In this document: piece by piece, positions 24,469-39,035 of the stretch
How positions within the stretch are numbered: the stretch's first letter is position 1
Layout of the letters: the number at the start of each line of letters is the position of its first letter
Assembly: GCF_000002985.6 (NCBI RefSeq)
Contig: NC_003284.9
Coordinates: 9,920,001 to 9,984,000 of the forward strand
Source: Caenorhabditis elegans
Taxonomy: Eukaryota; Nematoda; Chromadorea; Rhabditida; Rhabditidae
Length of the DNA stretch: 64,000 nt
Direction: 5' to 3'
Position numbers and translations under genes: made by a program
Notes under the pieces: generated by a model
What the model was told of the DNA's origin: nothing
The model's input: only the letters and a program-made list of their open reading frames with translations
Databases searched by the model: none

Positions 24469-25083
24469 TAACATAATATATAACAATTAAACTTTTATCA
24501 CTACTATTCAGGTTCAATTCTTTTTTAGCACTATCCCAATAGTTATTTCTCTACTGACAAAACTTAGCTTTCACTTCGTTTTTAACCGATCTTTCGCTTC
24601 TCCTCTTTCATCGTACTCTCGCCTTCTCACCATTTCTCGGGTTTCGATTTCAAAACGCCGTGTTTTGAGAACTTTTCCATGTTTCCCATTGTTACTTTTT
24701 GTTTTCTTTGTATCATCCATCAGGGTTTCCACCTCGTTGATTCAGTCGTTTCTAAATTGAATTTGAACACAATTGAAACGTTTCTACTTTGTTATTGTTG
24801 GTGACATACGAGTTAAACAAACAGTACATGTTCAAAAATATTTAAAATTATTTGAAAAGATTTATTAGACTGGTATTATTAAACACGATACATTTTCATA
24901 ACCATTCCAGAAAGTGAGCAGAATGAGCAGCAATGATGAGAAAGAACAGGCAAGTGTAAAAACGCAACAGAGAATGGTGTCTATCAACAAAAATAAAAAA
25001 GAAAGCGAGTTTGAGAAGCAGATCATGAGCAATATCAAACGTGTGGGGGAAGGAAAAACAAAAAATTACAAAAAATATCGGTT
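24469..25083. other. Convergent 3' region
   Basis: Between the stop codons of the Ly6-like gene (+) and nas-37 (-). AT-rich; the 3' UTRs of both must lie here. I see no further gene. Confidence 0.5.
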
Positions 25084-28000
25084 TCAGTTTTTGTAGCAAA
25101 CTCCTCTTCTAGGCGTATATCCAGAGCAGCATTCTGGGTACTGTTGCTGAAATTAATTTAATATGGATATGAACGTTCAATTTTAAACTTACGAAATAAG
25201 CATCATTGGTTCCTTGAGTATCTGGTTTATATTCCATTTGGATGGTGAGTAATGCTGTTGGGCACTGGTAAATGAATCGTCTGAAAAAGGTAAAAAAGTT
25301 TATTACATACATAGAAGGAGTAGTAATTTATGTTTGAAGAAATTTTTCTCACTTTTCTCAATTGTAAAAAAACACTGATGATTAAAAAAATAGATAATTT
25401 AGATTTCACAGTTTCGTTTTTGATAATTTTTTACTTTCTGAGAGATTATGATTTCTCAAATGACTTCAACAAATGTTAAAGTTACTATTCACTTATTACA
25501 TTATTTTTTAACCAAAATGTAAAAATATTTTATATTCAAATCATTCAATTTACTATTCCTTACTTTTCACAAAATCTGTTGGCAGTTTGTCTTTTCACCC
25601 TTCTTGTGCTTGATGAGAGGAATCTTTCTGTTGGTGGATGAACTTCCAATCTAGAAAAAATACTCCGTCGTTCACAAATATATTTTTTGAACTCACTCGT
25701 TAACGAAAACTGGTTTACGTTGCGAGATACGTGGTAGCGGAAGCGTGCTGGCTGTAAAACGTTTATAGTTTCAACATATTCCCCCCTTGAAAAACACAAA
25801 AACAACAACTTACATCTCGCAAATCCGGATTGTTTCAATTTGGGGTTCAAGTAGTTGTTGGATCCAAAATTGAGCTTGGCAAGCAAATCGCACGGAAGTA
25901 GGAGACGTCCATTACAGATCATTCCTTTCTTAGGCTTAGCGCAGGCGTGAGCGTTACAACTTTCTCTATCCAAATTGCTTCCCCTGAATTATTTCAGAAT
26001 ATACCAGTTAATTAAAAAAATTCCTAACGGGCAAACTTGGTTTCCACCGTAGCATGCTCTAACTCGGGTTTTAGTTCCGCATCCTCCACAAGGCTGTGAA
26101 CAAGCGGACCATTCTCCCCAAGCACTCCACGAAGCTGTATCTGGAGCAACTGTCGTCGTCGGCGTAGGACGAGTCTATAAAAATAATTATTATCAATTTT
26201 TCTAATGTATATTTTTGACAGGATGCAATGTTAAGTGTCAGAAATCTTTGAAATAAATAAGTTGGATTAGTGGAAAAACAAAAAAGGATAGTCTCACTAA
26301 AGCATTTTGAGATAGTTGCGATAGATCATGCTCTTGTGCAGATGGCCTCTGAGGAGAGGCATCTGAAGGAAGAAGCAGTGCGGGTGATGCTGAAGAAGAA
26401 GAAGGAGAAAGGAATGTGCTCGGATCATAAAGCTCCTCAGAGGAATATTTGGTTTCCGCCGATTGCTCATCAGAGGTGTAGATCTGGCCGTCGGGTTTAT
26501 AGAGTGGTGGGTTTTTAATGTGAATCCAGCCACTTGCCGTTCTTGTCCAGTAGGGTCTAGTCGTGGTTGCATATGTCGGTCGAACGGTGGCCGGTGTGAT
26601 CGGAGTTCCTCCAACTGAAATAGATATATGATTTTCCAAATTCGAATACTGAAAATGCGGCCTTCAATACAAATGATTATTTATTATAATAAGCAATGTC
26701 ACACTCAAGATATAATATGTTAAATCACACAGCATTTGTTTGCTCAAGTCATTTTACAAATACCATACTTCTTACACATCAAAACGGTAGATGAGAAGTA
26801 TTAAAACATTCACCCATACGTTATATTTTTAACGTACTTGCTCTGTATTTCAATGTGAATCCTCTCCACCCAACTGCAGTGTTTGGAGTTCCTCGTAAAA
26901 TGATAATTACATCATCTCCTTCGGAACGAATGACAGACGGTAAACTACAACATAGTCGTGCGCCTAAAATATAGTGAGTTGGAATGCATTTTAAGTAGTG
27001 AACTTGCCTGTCGATGTCTTCTGGCTGAGATATTTTACTTCAACGTAACTCTGGCATGGATCTGCGCATTGGAAGTTCACCTGATCAAACATCACTTCCA
27101 CATTTCCTCCAGGATTCTGAACAAAACAATAGTTAATTTCACGGTCTATTGACTACATGTCTTTGCGATCGCTTACTCTAATTCGCCACACACAATTCGC
27201 ATCTGGTTGCACAATACCACTTTCTATCTTTTTGTAGGAACTGGAAGCAGTAAGTGATCCTCCGCAAGATGCTGATCATTAAAACAATTAGTTATCGATC
27301 AACTTTTTGAACTACTCACTATACTCTACAGTTTCACAATATGTTCCTCCATAACCAGATGGACAACGACAACGTCCACAGTTGTTTGGATCCGTGTAAC
27401 CCTCATTTAAACATGGAAGACTTCTCTGACAAACGTCTGAAAATTTTTGATACTAGTTTCATTTGAAAATTAATCACTTACTGCTGCAATATCTGGTATT
27501 AATCATTTTGGCATCTTTAAATGAAAGCCCATCTCTTTGTCCAATGGTATTTTGGTATCTCCAATCTCTAGTTTTTATGGTATCACTAGACCAATCATAT
27601 GCAAATGATTTTGCTCCATAATGCATAACCGATCCCAAATCATACGGTTGTCCTGAAAAAAGTGTCTATTAATAAAATAATTTTTAACAAATAAAGAACA
27701 ACAACACAACAAAAATTGAAAAAATAGTGTGTGTAGCCGTTGTGGTTTGCCATAAAACATCAAAACCGATTATCTTTTCAGATTATTTTAATTTGTCTGT
27801 ACCAGTGTTTAAATCTTACCAAGGTTGTCGCTGTTGGCAGCTGTGCGTTTGGCAAAGTTTCCTTCTGTTCCCTGTAAGAAAATTTTATTGAAATGACAAA
27901 TGTTTACTGTTGATTAAAATACTTGATCCCAAAAAAGTTTAAAGTATCACTAAAGTTTTTTTTTTTTGTAGGATTGAAAACCAAAGCTTGAGAAAAAAAT

Positions 28001-29059
28001 TGTTGTTAAATACTTTCTAGCATTGTCAAACTTACTCTTGTAATTTTATCAGCAACAATACTAATGAAATTGTCTCTATCATCTCTCGACTGTTCGTGCC
28101 AAAGTCCCAAGGCGTGCAGAGTCTCATGAGACACTATTCCAAGCTGAAATTTGGTTCAATAAAAATGTCACATTATCATATTGATCCAAAAAACTTAAGC
28201 CACAACTACTTTCACACACAACTGTCATTACTTACACTATCGCATCCGTATCCAATAGAAACCAATTGTCTTCCTCCAACCCTACCAACGTTTGACCAAC
28301 ACCCGTTTCCTCTATAATATCTCAATCCATCTCTATCTCCTCCATTTTCCTTGAATTTAAAGCAAACGTTCTGCTCAACGTGTCTAATAGCACTTCTGAT
28401 CAGTTGTCTCCAAGTCTCTTCTCCTCCGTAGAACTCGTATGAAATTGTGAGATTTGGCCAGAAATTACGTGGATCTGGATGAGCTTGTCGCCTTGATCTT
28501 GGTGAATCTGACAATGATTTTATTTATTTGAACTTATTTATGAATCTGGATAAAAAACGTACTAGACTCTGATAACAATGACTCAGCCTGTGGAAGTGTT
28601 AAAATTATGTCATTTTCAAAAACTTCGTTCCACAATTTTCTGTTCACAGTTGCTTCAGTTTTGTCATTCTTCACTGATTTATCCATATTTTCAGCAATAG
28701 CTTGAATAGCAGCAGGATCCTGGAAAACTAATCTGTTGACCAATAACATAATACAGTATAAATTCAGTAATTGATCACAAAAAATGGAAAACAATAAGGG
28801 AATTTTCATATAAATGTTCGAATGTTTTGCGTTTCTTGCAACTCACATAGTCATGACCATATTTTTTTGCATGTTTTCTGTAGAAGGCAGCCAACAATTC
28901 TTTGACCTCTGCATAATCTGAGACCACGTCGTTGGCAATATACTGAAAGTTACAATAGTTTTTTTTTTCACTATTATACTAATTTCGTACCGCTGTAGAT
29001 ACTATACTGACTAATCCGATTAGCGCGAGGCATACTTTTAGACAAGCTTGAGACTTCAT
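25084..29059 (-). CDS. nas-37: Astacin metalloprotease with EGF, CUB and TSP1 domains
   Basis: Eighteen exons on the minus strand: 29059-28991, 28942-28847, 28719-28563, 28507-28236, 28143-28036, 27871-27820, 27652-27482, 27436-27320, 27271-27177, 27116-27008, 26963-26838, 26614-26298, 26174-26029, 25983-25814, 25751-25697, 25650-25564, 25280-25193, 25146-25084; 765 residues. Signal peptide 1-23; prodomain ending at a basic site (RSRR, about 110); astacin domain with [11 protein letters not shown] (zinc ligands H204, H208, H214; catalytic E205) and Met-turn SVMHY (M261, Y263); EGF about 311-345; CUB about 350-460; Ser/Pro-rich linker; TSP1 about 576-626 ([10 protein letters not shown]). The C-terminus has a CC pair and ends CYKN. 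NAS-37 acts in the cuticle during moulting. Intron 10 has a GC donor (gcaagt at 27007). An in-frame stop at 25560 just past exon 16 could give a shorter form. The ATG lies behind a ttttgcag acceptor. Confidence 0.95.
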
Positions 29060-30402
29060 TCTGCAAAATAGAACATCAAGAATCGGACACGAGAACTTTA
29101 ATGATAAAAAAGATATTTGATATCTTATTGATATAAACCGACTGGATAAAAAAGTGAATATAGAGTGGAAGATGAAAAGGAAAATGATGATAATTTGTAA
29201 CAAGCTAGTGACAGGATTAACAGATGAATTGGGAGAAAAAGAGTTTCACTTGATCTACTCAAAAAACTTCATACGGTTTCCAACGCCCAAGACGGCGAGG
29301 TCAATTTTGCGGAAGAAACATGCTCCGCCCAAAACAATTTTCTTTGAGATTTGCGATATCGCGATGTCCTTTCCATGATTTTCACTCAAATTTTCCATCC
29401 GGCACAGGCAATGAAAAAATCCAGAAAAAAGTTCAAAAAGGAAGTAGCAGGGAACAGGTTGGTTAATAAGATAAAATCTCAAGAAGAATGAGACAAAAAG
29501 GTATGAAAACGGAACAAAACTGAGAAAACCTACATTCAAGATAAAACAAAGAGGTAAATGAATGTTTTCACGAGTTTTAAATTGTGAGTTATTGGAAAGA
29601 AAATGAAACTTACAACCTTGAAATTTAGAATGGAAAATTCATATTTCAGAATCAGTGTATGTCATCGAATTTTTTGAATATTTGAACAGAAATTTTAAGA
29701 AAACTAGGCTAACTAAACTTGAAACATAGAAAAAATTAGAAATAGTGAAACTGTAACATCCGATAGTTTTCCATTTGACTATATTTTGTTGACTAAAGTA
29801 TTCTAGAAAATTCACATTAAACATTTGTATCTTGATCAGTTCTAAATTTACAAATGTCGAAGCACACTTACAATTAGATGCACATTACTTATTCCTATAA
29901 TGTTTAACTTTGAGCGGCAGATATAACATTGCAAGCTTAAATTCTAGCTTTACCATATTTCTCAACAAATATTTATTCAACCATGTTCAGTACCATGCTG
30001 AAACATTTTTTGAGAATACAAAAAAGGAGCGGCATTCTGAAAAAAACTCTCGGGGTAAACAGAAGGGAACACTGATACTGTGATACGAGCGAAACAAAAC
30101 TCAATGATAAAAAGCCAGACATCATAACAAGCAAATTTTGAGCTTACTTGTCATGTAGACAGTTCGATTCGGACGATAAAGAGTTTATTGGCTTGACCCT
30201 GATTCTCGATTCTCACACTGATGTTTCTGTGTCTGCTTCTCCCGGTCTTTGCGGTCACAGATCTACTAGTTAATTAGCAATCATATCGTCAGAGTGTTTT
30301 ATAAAAGTTGGTTTCTCATCAAACAAAAAATCTGCAACATTTTGTCTCAAAAAGAAGTTCGAGTAAAGTGTGAAACAATGAGGTGGAACGCTCAGTAGAT
30401 AC

Positions 30403-30408
30403 AGGTCA
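30403..30408 (+). promoter_or_regulatory. AGGTCA nuclear-receptor half-site upstream of nas-37
   Basis: The sequence GATACAGGTCA about 1.35 kb upstream of the nas-37 ATG matches the ROR-type element bound by NHR-23, the moulting regulator known to control cuticle proteases. A single half-site occurs often by chance, so this is suggestive only. Confidence 0.25.
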
Positions 30409-30920
30409 TGCAGACCAATGATGACCGCGGAACGAGGATAAGACTAACTTTAGAACGTTGAATTACGCTTGTTCAAAACATACAGCAGGCGAAATAAGAA
30501 AGTAAAAAGAAAAAAATAGGAAAGTCATCTACAACATTTTTCTAGGTAAGTTTATGTTAAGTGAAATGGTTGCTCAACTGAGATGGGGAATCCTTCGGGT
30601 ATCGCTTTTTATACAAAGATCCGCCCATTTGTTCACAAATGTTGCTAGACACGATAAGACACGATCCTTTTGGGATGCTGGTGTCCTTTCACCTTCCTGA
30701 TTTTTATTTTTAATTCGAATTAGCACTCAGAGGAGGATAGACAAAGAGGGTCCGCCAAGAATTCTGACACCTTTTTGATGTGTGAAAAAACGAGAACTAT
30801 TTTCAACTGTTTTTTGGCATAGACGACTAATTTGACAAGTGCAACAAATCTCGTTGATTTGAAAGATTTGTCGATCCATCAGTATGTAGGTGTCAAAGCG
30901 CTACAGTATTCATTTCGAAA

Positions 30921-31174
30921 ATGGAGCTGGTATCTGTTATTGTCATCAGTGTTGTATTTTATAGTCTCACGGTGTTGCATGATTTGTAGGTATTTGTGAA
31001 GGAATTTAATTAATAATTTCAATTTTCTTATTCGCGTGGTTTTAATTGAAATTGTCTATTTTCAGACTAGACTTGAAATTCCAATTTCCTATCATCATCA
31101 GAATTTTAGAGAACTCGAAAGTTGAGATAATTGTTTCTTGGGCTTTTTTTTCTTTCGTTGCATGCTGGGACTAA
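30921..31174 (+). CDS. Candidate two-exon small hydrophobic protein, unrecognised
   Basis: Exon 1 is 30921-30985 and exon 2 is 31066-31174. The intron between starts gtaggt and ends ctattttcag, 80 nt, an ideal worm intron. Spliced, it gives 57 residues: a signal or membrane segment (MELVSVIVISVVFYSLTVL), a short charged middle and a second hydrophobic stretch. Unspliced, the frame stops at once after residue 22, so the intron is needed. A gctacag acceptor at 30906 precedes the ATG. No known family; chance is possible because the piece is short. Confidence 0.35.
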
Positions 31175-32592
31175 CCCATTTACATGATCAATCGAGTGGC
31201 GCACCATTAGTAAAACCTATAAAAAGTGTGATACAAGGTTCGAAAGTACAAACAAATGGTACCTGATAATGCTATGAACACAATTATTTTCTTTTGATTT
31301 GGGTCAATGTGACGACCTTTTTGTGGTGAATAAGCGAAATACACATCCCTACTTCCGCTTCATTTTAAGTTGGAGGTTTTCACTTGAAAATTTAAAAACT
31401 TAATTCTCATCATCATATGTGATCCATCACTGATGATGATTGAAAGGTGATACCCGGCGCGGAACAAAACCAATTCATGTCTCAATTCTACCTTTGGTCT
31501 TGCGAAACAAGCAGAAATCACGTCCCATAAGCGGTTTTTTTAGGATATTTCGAACATCACTTTGAACCGCGCTTTTTTTTAAATTACTACAAGCCATGAT
31601 TTCCGAGTGCTGTGAAAATGTAAAACTTCCGCCGGGGAGTCTCCTCGTTTATTCAACTTTTTCAAGACTACCCTAATACAGAATGAGAGCCCACAAGATT
31701 ATACAAGGTTGAAGTATTGTGTACAGCCTTAAAACTCAAGAAACTCTATTGTAGTGAGAATGTTTTGTTACAAAATAAGATTTTCATAGGAAACTCTTAT
31801 ACAATCACAATTGAATTCTAAGAAGTAGTTTTCTTTCAAACAATCCCCTATTCAAACAGTGAGTACCATCAAAGAAAAATAATTTTTGAAAAAAATTTGT
31901 AGTGGTAAAACTGTAGTATCACAGGAAACCCTTTTTACGACTTGCCTCCTACAATATTTGCGCTATGCCAGTGTTTGTTTTTAAGGTTTATACAGTTGCT
32001 CTCAACTTTTTAAATTACCAGAAATATCATTCAGTAGCCCTTATTAGGATTGTTTTAATTTCGCAAATATGCTACTAGAACTTTTCCATTACTCTTTTCC
32101 AAAAAGATGGGTACGTGAACCATTTAAGTTTATGTCAATTCAACTGAACATGTTCAAAGGAGTCAGCTAGAAAACTGTGAACTTTCCGCTCAAATAATTT
32201 CATAGTGAAACCATCAAACCAGACCTCCGTGGTATAGTTTTCCGATTTGATAAAGATCGCGTTAAATATCCATACTACTAATTAAATTGAACTTCTCGCT
32301 TGAAACCACATGCAGCGTTTGTCTCGTTGGCCACCACTATCGGTGAAAGAATTTTTCTGGCGATTAGCCAAACCAGGTTTCATTCCTCCTTATTAGGGTC
32401 AGTGTTTCTATCTGCACTGACCTTTTCATGAGACATCGACAAGCCTATTTCATGCCTCACTGTGCTAATGGTTTAATTGTTTTTAAAAAAGTCGGTTATC
32501 CTCCCAGTTTCGTCAGTTCAACACCAATCTTAGTGTCTGCGGGTTCAAAGCATACAAGCTATCTTAGATCACAGTACAAAACACTAATTGCA

Positions 32593-32598
32593 TTTATT
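32593..32598 (-). terminator. Poly(A) signal of cysl-1
   Basis: AATAAA on the minus strand about 190 bp past the cysl-1 stop codon. Confidence 0.5.
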
Positions 32599-32788
32599 GA
32601 AAAAATAGACAGCGGAACATTTACATGGAAAAAATACGAAAGAATGCAAATTATTATAATGTGTAGGTTTTTTGATTGAATTACCAGCCGATTTATCATT
32701 TTTAGTGAGTAACAACCTTGATAATTTTTGGGTGAAAGAATTTAAATGAAAGAAAAAAGAAAAAAGTGAGATGAATTTTTGATTTAAA

Positions 32789-34533
<1,745 letters not shown>

Positions 34534-37500
34534 CTGAAACATCGACTATGAGTTAAATGAGAGTGTAGACAATAACGAGAGAACGCAGAAAAGGGAAAAC
34601 TATATCACAGGAAAGAAATATTTTAAACTATCAATGACTATTGGCACGGAAACAAAATATTTTTCTATCATCTGTTTCTGCTGGTTTTGACACCAAACTC
34701 CAAATGATAGTTGGACTTTTAAACAGAAGGAGATAAGGAGATAAAGAAAATGTTATAAGATAGGGAGAGATAGACGACACATGTCTAAGTACATGTTGTG
34801 TAGCGGAACGAATGCACAATCAGCTGGCATTTCTTAAAGGTTGGCACACATCTAATGAGCCATTGAATGAACATTCTAAGGAAGCAATGAGGAAACAAAC
34901 AGAACACGCAACACAACGAGCAAGAGATAGAAGAATATCCCGTTGTTGTATCTTATAGAGCAGCTGCAACGAGACAGATTTATAAAAATGAAGTGAGCAA
35001 GTAAGGAGAGAATGAATCCACGATAAGATAATAAAACAACAATAACCGCTCAGTATGACATAATTGCATTATGCAAATGTCGGTGAGCTGGAAAATTTAC
35101 AATGGGAAAAGAAGAGATGATATCCATTTATTAGAAACTGGGACATTTTTGATGATAAAAGGTAAACCACTTCGTATTTTTCCCGAAAGTATAAATTAAA
35201 CTTTTTAGGAACTCAGACAGAGTTATTTCAAAAAATTGTTATTTTCTAGATCAAGCACGATAAACTCCAAACATGGAAAAGCATTTACATGTACATCTAT
35301 TATAGGTAATTAGGAATAGTTTATCCTGAATAACCTTTATGAGTCATGAGTTAAACAAAACACGAAAACGCCCCACTCACCGGATTAAACCAATGAAAAG
35401 TACTTGCACGTTTCGATATATACTTAGTGTTCTTGTTTTGTAAAAATAGCAAATGCAACAACTAACCGGCTGGTATTATTTTGATCTTTTGAAACTGCAC
35501 TTATTAATGAAACATTTCATTCTTTGAAGTGGAATCTTGTTGCAAAAATTGAAGGATGTAAAAAATGGATCTCCTGTCATCTAATAGAAACATTCACACG
35601 CTTTTTCCATTTTCTTTTTCTTCTAAGAAAACTCCGAGAAGGATGAAATAGGAGGTGATGGGGAGTTTTCTTAATAAAAAATATAATGAACAAACGATCA
35701 AATTACACGATATCGCGAGGCGTTTTCAGAATTTACTTCAAAAAGTAAACTTTGATCATTTTAAAACGGCAGTTCTTAAAGAGCATTAGACCTTTTTACA
35801 GTTTCTATCTGGATATGTTTCAAAATTCTTTGAAAACACATTTGATGATTGAGAAAACCAATAATAGTAGTGTCGAAATAGTGTGAAGTAAGCAAAAAGT
35901 AGTAGTTTGCATGCAATAATGTCCAGAAAGCAAAAGGTCACTCGTGCTATTTCTTCTATGCACTTCAGACTTCATCAGTAGCATGGGAAAATTCCCACGT
36001 CGTCCAGAAACGTTGAATATAAGAATTATACTGTCGAGCATGCATTTATCTCTATATCTTTTGCAAAAAGATATAAAACACAAACGATAAAAAGAAAAGA
36101 ACAAAACTGGATTGTGGAGACCTACCAAGGTTGATAAATAAATTAAAAAGCGGTAACAGAGACAATTTTTGTTAATTTCTTTGTTGATGAAATTACAACG
36201 ATGAATTGAATAACAATTTCCACACGCATGCTGTTTCATTCATATATACTTTGACCACTGGGACTACTTCTCAGTTAAGATGTAGAGATCAAAAGATGAA
36301 AATCTAGCGAAACGCATACGCATGGGAGCATAACTGACGGATAAAAGCTTATTAGCTTTGCGACCAGAGTAGAAACATTAATATGGACCTCGAGAGCATT
36401 AAATGTAAATGAAAGAGCATGCAGAACACTCGGGATTTGGGAGAATAAATTGAAAACTGGTGAATCGGTTGTCGCTATTTAGTTTCGCAGTGTACTTCTT
36501 GCCATTTTATTACAATGATGCCAAAAACAGTTGCGAATTAAATTTTCAATCTAGAAAAGAAGATAAAAATCTACTTGCTAACATGAAATTCGAACTTCAG
36601 AACAAGTTTAATCGTAAGCTGAAGAGAGGTTTCTCGAAACTACATATATAGAAAATCCGCAGCCTTAAGAATTCACACATCAGAATGAAGTATTAATGAG
36701 CAGCATGCGCTTTTCTCTGAACCCTTGCACATAGAACAACCAAACCTCACATTTTATAATGCATGCAGTAAATTCAAAAGGGAAGTCACAAAGTACAATT
36801 TAGGGGTACTCGAAAATGACGCAAAGAAAAATCAAAACAATAACGAATCACGTAATAACCATGTGGGGGTGTTGGTTACACACCCGCTAAAACTATTCAT
36901 CTGACAAAATTTGAATATTCAATTTTTTATTTGAAAGAAAATAGATGACAACAAGGCACTTAAAGCAAGCAAAAATTATCAAATACCCAATAAGACTTCT
37001 CAACATTTGTAAATGGCGCACGCTGTTTAAAAACTTGAATGAAATTCGGTGGCCTTTTGAAACAGATGGATTTTCAAAAAAATACATTGAAAACACATTA
37101 TGTTTAGAAAAAATCAAAATATTTGCAATTACATCATTAAAACGATTTATGAAATTTGGTTAAAATTAGGCATATTATAGATTTGGAACTTAACTACAAA
37201 CATTCAACATTTTAAGAACTAAAATTCACAGAGAAAATGCAGCGGAATAACAAAAAGTTTTTTGTTAATGATTTATTTAAACATACGGGTTGCAAAACTT
37301 AAACTTTGCGAAGCACGCATTCTTTGCTGATGAAGCTGATATTTTGCAATAAAATATTCTAAGATGATGCAACTATGAAATGGGTCCCAATTTTTTTCAT
37401 AAATTTTTGTGTTTATGGAACAAGTTGTGACGTTAGAAAATATTACGAACAAAGGACAATCAGATCGAAAATCAAAAAAGTTCATACTGCCTGCCAACGC

Positions 37501-39035
37501 CACAGGTTTTTCTAAACATAGCAACCAGTTTGAAAAGCCACAAAAACTCCAAATTTCTAACTTTATTCTTTGAAGAGACACGAGTGATTACTAACTAAAG
37601 CAATACCTGGAAACTGATGTGAAAAAAAAATTATTGAACATTGCTAAAAGCATTATATTTTGATCTCAGCTCAGAGAACGATCAATTTTCTAAAAACATA
37701 CATCTGGAAATTTACCACACCAATTTTTGTCACGGTTCAAATTATATCTTTGATAAGATTGTGGCTGAATTGGATTGCATATAAAAAGAAGATGAACAAC
37801 TTGACTATGAAGAGATCAGTTTTCAATTTGTCAAACAACAAGTACCGTAATATATTCTAGACAATCTATAGCTACCAAGGGACAATCGCTGGAAAATTGA
37901 ATAACAATAACATTGGTCAAATTGGTAATGAGGCAAACCTTAATTAGTATTTTTATATTCCATAGCACAAAAACTTGAACTCTCGAAGAATCATTGTATG
38001 ATCTAAAAGTAGAAGACCTAACATCGGTCTTCACTCTTGTTAATAAACCCAATTTGTCATCATTTGTAGTTCGACGCCTTCTGACAATTTTCACGTAGAA
38101 TGAAACGGAAAGAAGCAAAAGCGAAAGCCGAATATGAGAAGGCTTGGCAATTATAATATGCAAAATAAAATGAAATTTCTCATTTCACGGCCGCAGCATG
38201 TTCGGCAGAAGATCTAATCGAAAAGTGGGGGTCTCAGTGGTGATGTAAACAAGAGTTTCACGCTGCCCTTAGAGACTCAGAGATGATGCAGAAAAGTTGC
38301 AAGAACCTACAATTGGGAGTTTAGCTTCTATATGTGAATTAAAGAGCAAAATGTGTGAAAGTATTGAAAAATGAGAGCTAGAACATTTTATTTTCAGGGT
38401 TATTGCAAAACTGAGCTATTTCTGCTTTTGAGTGTATGAAGCCAATGATTGAAGCCATTTGATTACATCCAAAGTTGCACTAAAAGTACAATCGTTTCAA
38501 TTGATTTCGTTATGTTTCACCTATCACTATTCATTGACATTCAATTAATCACTAAAAGTTGTTGTAAATTTGGTTCAGATTTGAGTGTTTTCATCATAGA
38601 TTTTTTTCTTCATTTTGTACGTCTTTTTGCATTGTTCCAATGCACTTTTATTCTTTCGGTTTTGCAATGTTCTGCGTCTCTTACACTCTCCAAGTCTGTG
38701 AGTGGAGTGAGTGTTGCAGTGTGTGTGCGTGCGTGTTTCAATACGCCGTGAGCGTCATCGGGAAGAAGAACCGACATGCAACGGAGGAGAGGCAATGTTG
38801 AGGAAAAGAGTCCAGTTGGCGCATCGATCGTTCATTCGCAATGGAGCGCATTTGCAACCGACGTAGCTCATTTATTTCCACCTTTCTCAATTTTTCCCAG
38901 TTTTTTTTTGCACGACTGTTTAAGAAACTATTGCCTAACCAAACATATTGTACATTTGCAGTTACAACATCGTTTCTTCAATGCCCTAAATTTTGGTTGT
39001 GATTTTTTCCAACTTCCGCTTTATTTCCACAAAAT
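34534..39035. other. 4.5-kb divergent intergenic region
   Basis: Between the cysl-1 and EDEM starts. A minus-strand gtgagt donor at about 35381 could end a non-coding cysl-1 first exon. A tttgcag acceptor at about 38960 lies before the EDEM ATG. The 139-codon minus-strand frame at 35820-36239 is no longer than expected by chance in AT-rich DNA. No repeats or RNA genes recognised. Confidence 0.5.

Larger units (their letters stand above)
29060..32788. other. Region upstream of nas-37 and downstream of cysl-1
   Basis: It should contain the nas-37 promoter. A clean gtaagc donor on the minus strand at 30147 could end a non-coding first exon spliced to the acceptor before the nas-37 ATG. An AGGTCA half-site (30403-30408) and a small candidate spliced gene (30921-31174, +) lie here. 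The rest is AT-rich with no supported feature. cysl-1's poly(A) signal is at 32593-32598. Confidence 0.5.

Noticed and set aside
35820-36239. 139-codon ORF on -
   Set aside because: With about 6-7% stop codons per frame in such AT-rich DNA, roughly one ORF this long is expected by chance in 64 kb; no domain, no start context.
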